From Ruminococcus sp. AM36-2AA (GTDB taxonomy: Bacteria > Bacillota > Clostridia > Lachnospirales > Lachnospiraceae): a stretch of 21,117 bases of DNA. Below the pieces are notes generated by a model. It made no database searches, was not told where the DNA came from, and saw only the letters and a list, made by a program, of their open reading frames with translations. The stretch covers positions 1,296-22,412 of the forward strand of contig NZ_QTYB01000018.1 of the NCBI RefSeq assembly GCF_003461955.1, written 5' to 3'. This document shows, one piece after another, positions 16,788-21,117 of the stretch. A program made the position numbers and the translations under genes. Within the stretch, counting starts at the first letter, position 1. Each line of letters begins with the position of its first letter.

Positions 16788-17375
16788 GTGGGAAAGATTT
16801 TTTACATTATGGGAAAAAGTTCTTCCGGTAAGGATAGTATTTACAGGCAGCTGGAGGCGGACCAGGAGCTGGGACTGAGGCGGCTTGTGATCTATACCAC
16901 CCGGCCGATCCGTGATGGAGAAGAGAACGGAAGAGAATATTTTTTTGTGGATGAAAATAAACTGAAGGAGTTCCGGAGAAACGGGAAGCTGATCGAGGCC
17001 AGGACTTATCAGACGGTTTATGGTCCGTGGACATATTTTACAGCGGATGACGGGCAGGTTTCCGTGGGAAATGACAGCTATCTGGGAATCGGTACGCTGG
17101 AGTCTTTTGTGAAACTTCGGGAGTATTATGGGGATGATGTGATGCGTCCTGTTTATATAGAAGTGGAGGACGGGGAGCGTCTGGAGCGTGCCCTTGCCCG
17201 TGAGAGAACTCAGGAAGTGCCGAAGTATGAGGAGATGTGCAGGCGTTTTCTGGCGGACCAGAATGATTTTTCAGAAGAAAATATTCTGAAAGCTGGTATA
17301 TGGAAGCGCTTTCAGAATCATAATCTGGATGAATGTGTGAAGGAAATTGGAAATTATATAAAATCTGTACAATAG
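16788..17375 (+). CDS. Guanylate-kinase-like nucleotide kinase
   Basis: 195 aa P-loop protein of the guanylate kinase family, which phosphorylates GMP or dGMP with ATP. The P-loop reads GKSSSGKD (9-16): the final Ser/Thr of Walker A is Asp. The GMP-binding block YTTRPIRDGEENGREYFF is present. The usual SxxTTR and lid regions are recognisable but diverged, so the substrate is uncertain. GTG start with AGAGGAG five bases upstream; the next ATG (16812) would remove the first beta-strand and is unlikely. It occupies the place that thymidylate kinase (tmk) holds in Bacillus, between the decarboxylase and holB. Confidence 0.82.
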   Translation: MGKIFYIMGKSSSGKDSIYRQLEADQELGLRRLVIYTTRPIRDGEENGREYFFVDENKLKEFRRNGKLIEARTYQTVYGPWTYFTADDGQVSVGNDSYLGIGTLESFVKLREYYGDDVMRPVYIEVEDGERLERALARERTQEVPKYEEMCRRFLADQNDFSEENILKAGIWKRFQNHNLDECVKEIGNYIKSVQ

Positions 17376-17406
17376 GGAAAAATAGTTTTTTTTATACAGA
17401 AGATTA

Positions 17407-17415
17407 TGTTATAAT
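17407..17415 (+). promoter_or_regulatory. Extended -10 promoter ahead of holB
   Basis: TGTTATAAT: TG at 17407-17408, one base, then TATAAT (17410-17415). No clear -35 is present. It shares the 12-mer TTATGTTATAAT with the promoter before the histidine kinase gene. It would start a transcript carrying holB, ricT and trmN6. Confidence 0.6.
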
Positions 17416-17476
17416 TAGATGAAAGATGTCCGCCGGGTATGACGGAGGACACAAAAGGCAGAAAGAGGTGATTCTT

Positions 17477-18466
17477 ATGGCAGGATTTCATGACATCATC
17501 GGCCATGACGATATAATCAGGCATTTGAAGAATGCGATAGAGACAGGGAAGGTGTCCCACTCTTATATTTTTACGGGAGAACCGGGCTCCGGCAAGAAAC
17601 TTCTTGCGGGGACTTTTGCGGCAGCACTGCAGTGTGAATCAGGAGAATCTGAACCGTGTATGACCTGTGATTCCTGTAAGAAGGTGATCGGCAAGAATCA
17701 TCCGGATATTATCACAGTGACACATGAGAAACCTGGCAGTATCAGTATTGATGAGGTGCGTGAGCAGGTTGTCCATGATGTGGATATCAAGCCGTACTGC
17801 AGTCCGTATAAGATCTATATCATTCCGGATGCGGAGATGATGACAGTACAGGCGCAGAATGCCCTTTTGAAAACAATCGAGGAGCCGCCGGAATATGCGG
17901 TAATCTTGTTGCTGACCAGCAATATCGACAGCCTTCTTCCTACCATCCGTTCCAGGTGCGTGCGTCTGGATCTGAAAGTAGTGGATGATGGTCTTGTGAA
18001 AAAATATCTGATGGAGCATCTTCAGGTGCCGGATTATCAGGCTGAGATCGATGCGTCCTATGCACAGGGCAGCATTGGCAAGGCGAAGGAGGCCGCTACT
18101 TCCCAGGAGTTTGCGGATATGACGGCCAATGCACTGAAGATTTTGAAATATGCCAATTCCATGGAAGTTTATGAGCTGACAGAGGCAATTAAGACTCTGA
18201 CTGCTGATAAGAATAATATCAATGATTACCTGGATATTTTTCAGTTCTGGTTCCGCGATGTTCTGATGTTTAAGGCAACAAGGGAAATTGACAACCTGGT
18301 TTTTAAACAGGAGATTAATTTTATCAGAGAGCAGGCCAGCGAGCGTTCTTATGAGAATATCGAAAAGATCCTTGAAGCACTGGAGAAGACCAAGGTGCGT
18401 CTCCGTGCCAATGTTAATCTCGAACTTGCCCTGGAGCTCCTGTTCCTGACAATTAGGGAGAAATAG
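17477..18466 (+). CDS. holB: DNA polymerase III delta' subunit
   Basis: 329 aa clamp-loader subunit of the replicative polymerase. The AAA+ core has GEPGSGKK in the Walker A position (ending in Lys, typical of delta', which does not hydrolyse ATP). The zinc-binding cysteines are C53, C61, C64 and C67. The helper block QNALLKTIEEPP and the SRC-type motif RSRC are present. A C-terminal helical domain (about 190-329) should contact the other loader subunits. ATG 17477 is chosen because AGAGGTG lies just upstream and the protein then begins at the family-typical FHDIIGHDD. The ricT gene starts one base after its stop. Confidence 0.95.
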   Translation: MAGFHDIIGHDDIIRHLKNAIETGKVSHSYIFTGEPGSGKKLLAGTFAAALQCESGESEPCMTCDSCKKVIGKNHPDIITVTHEKPGSISIDEVREQVVHDVDIKPYCSPYKIYIIPDAEMMTVQAQNALLKTIEEPPEYAVILLLTSNIDSLLPTIRSRCVRLDLKVVDDGLVKKYLMEHLQVPDYQAEIDASYAQGSIGKAKEAATSQEFADMTANALKILKYANSMEVYELTEAIKTLTADKNNINDYLDIFQFWFRDVLMFKATREIDNLVFKQEINFIREQASERSYENIEKILEALEKTKVRLRANVNLELALELLFLTIREK

Positions 18467-18467
18467 A

Positions 18468-19367
18468 ATGGAAATGGTAGTTGGAGTTAGATTTCGTAAC
18501 GTTGGTAAGATTTATTATTTTAATCCGAAGAACTATAAGGTGAAGGTCGGCGATCATGTGATCGTGGAGACTGCCCGTGGTGTGGAGTATGGCCGTGTTG
18601 TTCTGGAGCCGCGCAGTGTGAAGGAGGACGAGGTGGTGCATCCGCTGAAGGAAGTTCTCCGTGTTGCGACAAAAGAGGACGAGGAGCATGAGGCTGAGAA
18701 CCGTCTGAAGGAGAAAGAGGCTTTTAAGATCTGCAAGAAGAAGATCCGTGAACATGGGCTTGAGATGAAGCTGATCGATGCGGAGTATACGTTTGATAAT
18801 AACAAGGTGCTGTTTTATTTTACAGCGGACGGACGGATTGATTTCCGTCAGCTTGTTAAGGATCTGGCGTCTGTGTTTAAGACAAGGATTGAGCTTCGTC
18901 AGATCGGTGTCCGTGATGAGACGAAGATCCTTGGTGGTATTGGTATCTGTGGAAGGACGCTTTGCTGCCATACGTATCTTTCCGAATTTGCACCGGTTTC
19001 CATTAAGATGGCGAAAGAGCAGAATCTTTCTCTGAACCAGACGAAGATTTCAGGTGTTTGTGGACGTCTGATGTGCTGTCTTAAGAATGAGCAGGAAACT
19101 TATGAGGAGTTGAACCGGAATCTTCCGGGAATTGGTGATATAGTGACTACACCGCAGGGTATTACCGGTACAGTTCAGAGTGTGAATGTTCTCCGTCAGA
19201 TGGTTAAGATTGTTGTGGATGTTAACGATGAGAAGGAGATCCAGGAGTTTCCGGTTCGTGATCTGAAGTTCCGCCCCAAGAAGAAAAAAGGTAAGGGTGG
19301 TGCAGGTTCTGCTGACCACGATGAGAAAGAGGCTAAAAAGGGAGATTCAAAACCGAATGAGAAGTGA
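18468..19367 (+). CDS. ricT: PSP1-domain protein RicT (YaaT)
   Basis: 299 aa. In Bacillus RicT forms the Ric/Y-complex with RicA and RicF, carries iron-sulfur clusters and directs RNase Y to maturation of certain mRNAs; it also affects sporulation and competence. The PSP1 domain occupies the middle, with two cysteine clusters, CGRTLCC (about 161-167) and CGRLMCC (about 196-202), that are the likely cluster ligands. The C-terminus is a Lys/Glu-rich tail. GGGAG lies upstream of ATG 18468, inside holB. The neighbouring order holB-ricT-trmN6 matches Bacillus, but yabA is absent. Confidence 0.95.
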   Translation: MEMVVGVRFRNVGKIYYFNPKNYKVKVGDHVIVETARGVEYGRVVLEPRSVKEDEVVHPLKEVLRVATKEDEEHEAENRLKEKEAFKICKKKIREHGLEMKLIDAEYTFDNNKVLFYFTADGRIDFRQLVKDLASVFKTRIELRQIGVRDETKILGGIGICGRTLCCHTYLSEFAPVSIKMAKEQNLSLNQTKISGVCGRLMCCLKNEQETYEELNRNLPGIGDIVTTPQGITGTVQSVNVLRQMVKIVVDVNDEKEIQEFPVRDLKFRPKKKKGKGGAGSADHDEKEAKKGDSKPNEK

Positions 19368-20097
19368 TCTTGTTAAATGCGGTGAGCGTGTGGATGATCT
19401 TCAGAATGGGTTGTTTGTGATCCAGGATCCGAAGAAGTTCTGTTTCGGGATGGATGCGGTTCTGTTGTCTGGTTTTGCCCGGGTGAAGAAGGGTGAGGTT
19501 GCACTGGATATGGGGACTGGCACGGGAATTATTCCGATTTTGCTTTCTGACCGTACGGATGGGGAGCATTTTACGGGGCTGGAGATCCAGCATGAGTGTG
19601 CGGAGATGGCTGACCGTAGTGTGAGATATAATGGTCTTGAGGACAGGGTTCGGATCGTTGAAGGTGATATCAAGGAGGCTGCCGGGATTTTTGGGGCGGC
19701 TTCTTTTGATGTGGTGACGTGTAATCCGCCGTATATGATCGGACAGCATGGGTTAACGAATCCGCATGTTCCCAAGGCGATTGCGAGGCATGAGATTCTT
19801 TGTACTTTTGATGATGTGGCCTGTCAGGCTGCCCGGGTTCTGAAGGACCGGGGGAGGTTTTTTCTGGTGCACAGGCCTTTCAGACTGGTGGAGCTGATGG
19901 CGACTTTGACGAAGTATAAGCTAGAGCCTAAGAGGATGCAGCTGGTGTATCCTTTTATTGATAAGGAGCCGAATATGGTGTTGATCGAGGCCTGTAAGGG
20001 CGGGAATTCCAGGATCCAGGTTGAACGGCCGCTGGTGGTTTATGAGAGGCCTGGGGTTTATACGGAGGATGTTTTGGAGTTGTATCGGATGGTGTGA
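19357..20097 (+). CDS. trmN6: tRNA1(Val) (adenine(37)-N6)-methyltransferase-like protein (YabB/TrmN6)
   Basis: 246 aa class I SAM-dependent methyltransferase. Motif I is DMGTGTG (D51 onward), the acidic SAM-ribose ligand lies in GLEIQ, and the amino-methyltransferase motif NPPY is at 123-126. This set, with the N-terminal FxxGMDAVLL block, is typical of TrmN6/YabB, which methylates N6 of A37 in tRNA-Val. ATG 19357 overlaps ricT by 11 bases, with GGGAG (19340-19344) about 12 bases upstream, a somewhat long spacing. An ATG at 19321 is possible but lacks a site and adds a basic tail. Codons are strongly G/T-rich, in contrast to the DNA after 20400. Confidence 0.9.
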   Translation: MRSDLVKCGERVDDLQNGLFVIQDPKKFCFGMDAVLLSGFARVKKGEVALDMGTGTGIIPILLSDRTDGEHFTGLEIQHECAEMADRSVRYNGLEDRVRIVEGDIKEAAGIFGAASFDVVTCNPPYMIGQHGLTNPHVPKAIARHEILCTFDDVACQAARVLKDRGRFFLVHRPFRLVELMATLTKYKLEPKRMQLVYPFIDKEPNMVLIEACKGGNSRIQVERPLVVYERPGVYTEDVLELYRMV

Positions 20098-20209
20098 ATG
20101 TTGTGATGTTGTGGCTTAGGGTGGCTGCTCGGGAGGTTTTGGGCCATCGGCGCTGCGCTGGATGGCTGGGAGGTGATGGTGGCTGTGGAACTTCGGTTGG
20201 TGAAGGGAC
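20098..20209 (+). other. Gene-free G-rich spacer after trmN6
   Basis: No open frame with a start signal and no terminator is seen. The strand is strongly G-rich (26 G and 11 C in 20101-20160, hand count). It leads directly into the inverted-repeat element. Confidence 0.5.
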
Positions 20210-20391
20210 GGCGAGGGGAGGCAGGCTGCTGGTGGTGACACGCTGCGCCCCCTGCTCGGCTGCGGCGCCGGTTTGCTGCCATTCGCGCAAACTCGCTTCG
20301 CTCAAACAGTGCGCTCGGTGGCAGCAGCTATCCTCACCTCGCTGACGGGGGCTCCGCTAACGTCACCACCAGCAGCCTGCCTCCCCTCGCC
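20210..20391. repeat. 182-bp inverted-repeat element with perfect 30-bp arms and nested helices
   Basis: Positions 20210-20239 and 20362-20391 are perfect 30-base reverse complements. Inside, GCCCCC (20247-20252) faces GGGGGC (20347-20352), and GCTGCCA (20275-20281) faces TGGCAGC (20319-20325), with near-equal gaps on both sides (7 versus 9 and 22 versus 21 bases). GCGC pairs continue near 20285 and 20311. The element therefore folds as one rod-like hairpin in RNA or as a cruciform in DNA. No transposase gene or target-site duplication is evident. It could be a miniature mobile or REP-like intergenic repeat, or a structural RNA. Confidence 0.85.
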
Positions 20392-20395
20392 TGAG

Positions 20396-20433
20396 ATTCA
20401 AAGCGAGAGATCGCAACGCGTAGCGCATTGAAT
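20396..20433 (+). repeat. Small inverted repeat joining the hairpin element to the tandem array
   Basis: ATTCAA (20396-20401) plus GCG (20403-20405) pairs with CGC (20424-20426) plus TTGAAT (20428-20433), with a single A-A mismatch. It spans the junction between the 182-bp element and the first copy of the 87-bp array. Confidence 0.55.
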
Positions 20434-20802
20434 ATCGAAGAATACAGACACCTTGCCAGAAGTGAATCACTGAGAAAGTGAAGAAATAAAACAACATCGG
20501 CACAGCGTAGCGCGCTGAGTATCGAAGAATACAGACACCTTGCCAGAAGAGAACCACAGAGAAAGTGAAGAAATAAAACAACATCGGCACAGCGTAGCGC
20601 GCTGAGTATCGAAGAATACAGACACCTTGCCAGAAGAGAACCACAGAGAAAGTGAAGAAATAAAACAACATCGGCACAGCGTAGCGCGCTGAGTATCGAA
20701 GAATACAGACACCTTGCCAGAAGAGAACCACAGAGAAAGTGAAGAAATAAAACAACATCGGCACAGCATAGTGCGCTGAATACCGAAGCATACAGACACA
20801 AG
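20414..20802. repeat. 87-bp tandem repeat array
   Basis: Units start at 20414, 20501, 20588, 20675 and 20762, an exact 87-base period. Units 2, 3 and 4 are identical. Unit 1 differs at 8 positions. Unit 5 is partial and diverged after about 40 bases. Each full unit holds CAGCG-TAGCG-CGCTG (a 5-bp hairpin) followed by GTAT-CGAAGA-ATAC (a 4-bp hairpin), then an A-rich stretch. There are no spacers between units. The period is a multiple of three and the unit lacks stops on the minus strand, giving open frames there that look artefactual. Confidence 0.95.
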
Positions 20803-20862
20803 TCAACAAATAAGAACAACGAATCCCTTGCACTACTTAAAAAAGCCCAAGGGGTGTGCAGA

Positions 20863-20887
20863 GGGGGCGCGGCTTTGCGGCCCCTTT
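20863..20887 (+). terminator. Possible hairpin terminator before rsmI
   Basis: GGGGC (20864-20868) can pair with GCCCC (20880-20884), with a little further pairing inside. TTT follows, then GCGG and TTTT. It is a plausible but weak terminator for transcripts reading out of the repeat region. Confidence 0.35.
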
Positions 20888-20920
20888 GCGGTTTTCAAAG
20901 TTCCCAAACTTAAACACCCC

Positions 20921-21006
20921 CCCGCGGTCAAGCGGAATATCCCCCACGGTTAAGCAAAACAACTCCCACACGGCCAAGTGGAAAACAACTCCCCGCGGTC
21001 AAGCGA
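20921..21006. repeat. Four degenerate 22-25 bp repeats with core CRCGGYYAAGYG
   Basis: The core occurs near 20923-20934, 20945-20956, 20969-20980 and 20994-21005, with steps of 22, 24 and 25 bases. Each core follows a short run of C, and A-rich spacers separate the cores. Units 1 and 4 have CGC and GCG flanking the six-base loop. Unit 3 has CAC and GTG, a paired change. Unit 2 does not pair. They end 15 bases before the rsmI ATG. Confidence 0.7.
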
Positions 21007-21020
21007 GAAAAGAGGAAAAT

Positions 21021-21117
21021 ATGAAACAAAACGGAAAACTATACTTATGCGCCACCCCCATAGGAAACCTCGAAGACATCACCCTTCGAGTCCTAAGAAC
21101 CCTTCGGGAAGTGGACT
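21021..21117 (+). CDS. rsmI: 16S rRNA 2'-O-methyltransferase RsmI (5' end only)
   Basis: The first 32 codons are present, and the gene continues past the window. The N-terminus has LYLCATPIGNLEDITLR, the tetrapyrrole-methylase-type opening (TPIGNLxDIT) characteristic of RsmI (YraL/YabC), which methylates the ribose of C1402 in 16S rRNA using SAM. AGAGGA lies about five bases before the ATG. In Bacillus yabC follows yabB with one small gene between; here about 920 bases of repeats intervene. The fragment is C-rich (28 C, 18 G), unlike all the genes just upstream. Confidence 0.9.
   Translation, partial: MKQNGKLYLCATPIGNLEDITLRVLRTLREVD

Noticed and set aside
20414..20802. CRISPR array
   Set aside because: The 87-base units are contiguous with no unique spacers, and no cas genes are present.
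20334..20833. Long overlapping minus-strand open frames encoding Cys/Leu/Phe-rich repeated peptides
   Set aside because: They exist because the 87-base period is a multiple of three and the unit has no stops on that strand. Several frames are open at once, with no ribosome site and no recognisable protein.
20098..21020. Replication origin (oriC) in the gene-free interval
   Set aside because: No cluster of DnaA-box-like TTATCCACA sequences and no dnaA or dnaN gene is seen, although the skew change keeps a replichore boundary possible.

Overview
The window looks like chromosomal DNA of a low-to-mid G+C gut Firmicute, most likely Lachnospiraceae (Blautia/Ruminococcus-like). The evidence is Gram-positive sortase pilins, strong purine-rich Shine-Dalgarno sites, an S-box (SAM-I) riboswitch in front of metK, and the Bacillota housekeeping order yaaO-like decarboxylase / nucleotide kinase / holB / ricT / trmN6 / rsmI. 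All convincing genes are on the + strand. Genus is an inference; no database search was possible.

Region 1 (1-10930) is a complete sortase-assembled pilus operon. A SigA-type promoter (83-111) drives a very large tip adhesin (1899 aa; SH3, fibro-slime, SpaA and von Willebrand A domains; LPESG anchor). It is followed by the major shaft pilin (LPTTG), two tandem class C sortases, and a third pilin with a YPK-type lysine motif but a non-canonical VKTGD sorting signal, probably the base. A 9-bp GC-rich stem closed by a UUCG tetraloop lies between the shaft pilin and the sortases and may separate their expression levels. A hairpin at 10903-10930 ends the operon.

Region 2 (11041-12556) is a self-contained metK unit: promoter, SAM-I riboswitch with expression-platform terminator, metK, and a strong terminator. 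Region 3 (12588-14493) is a two-component system (histidine kinase plus OmpR-type regulator with overlapping ends) driven by an extended -10 promoter. A solitary Uma2-type nuclease-fold gene with its own terminator follows (14596-15174).

Region 4 (15201-20097) is the housekeeping block: Orn/Lys/Arg decarboxylase, a guanylate-kinase-like protein where Bacillus has tmk, the DNA polymerase III delta' subunit, RicT and TrmN6. Spacing is tight from holB onward. The rsmI gene begins at 21021 and runs off the window.

Region 5 (20098-21020) is the least explained part: about 920 gene-free bases between two genes that are normally near neighbours. It holds a 182-bp element with perfect 30-bp inverted arms and nested internal helices, then an 87-bp tandem array (three identical copies flanked by diverged ones), then four degenerate 22-25 bp repeats just before rsmI. 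The + strand switches from G-rich/C-poor to C-rich/G-poor across this interval. This is the best candidate in the window for something undescribed.
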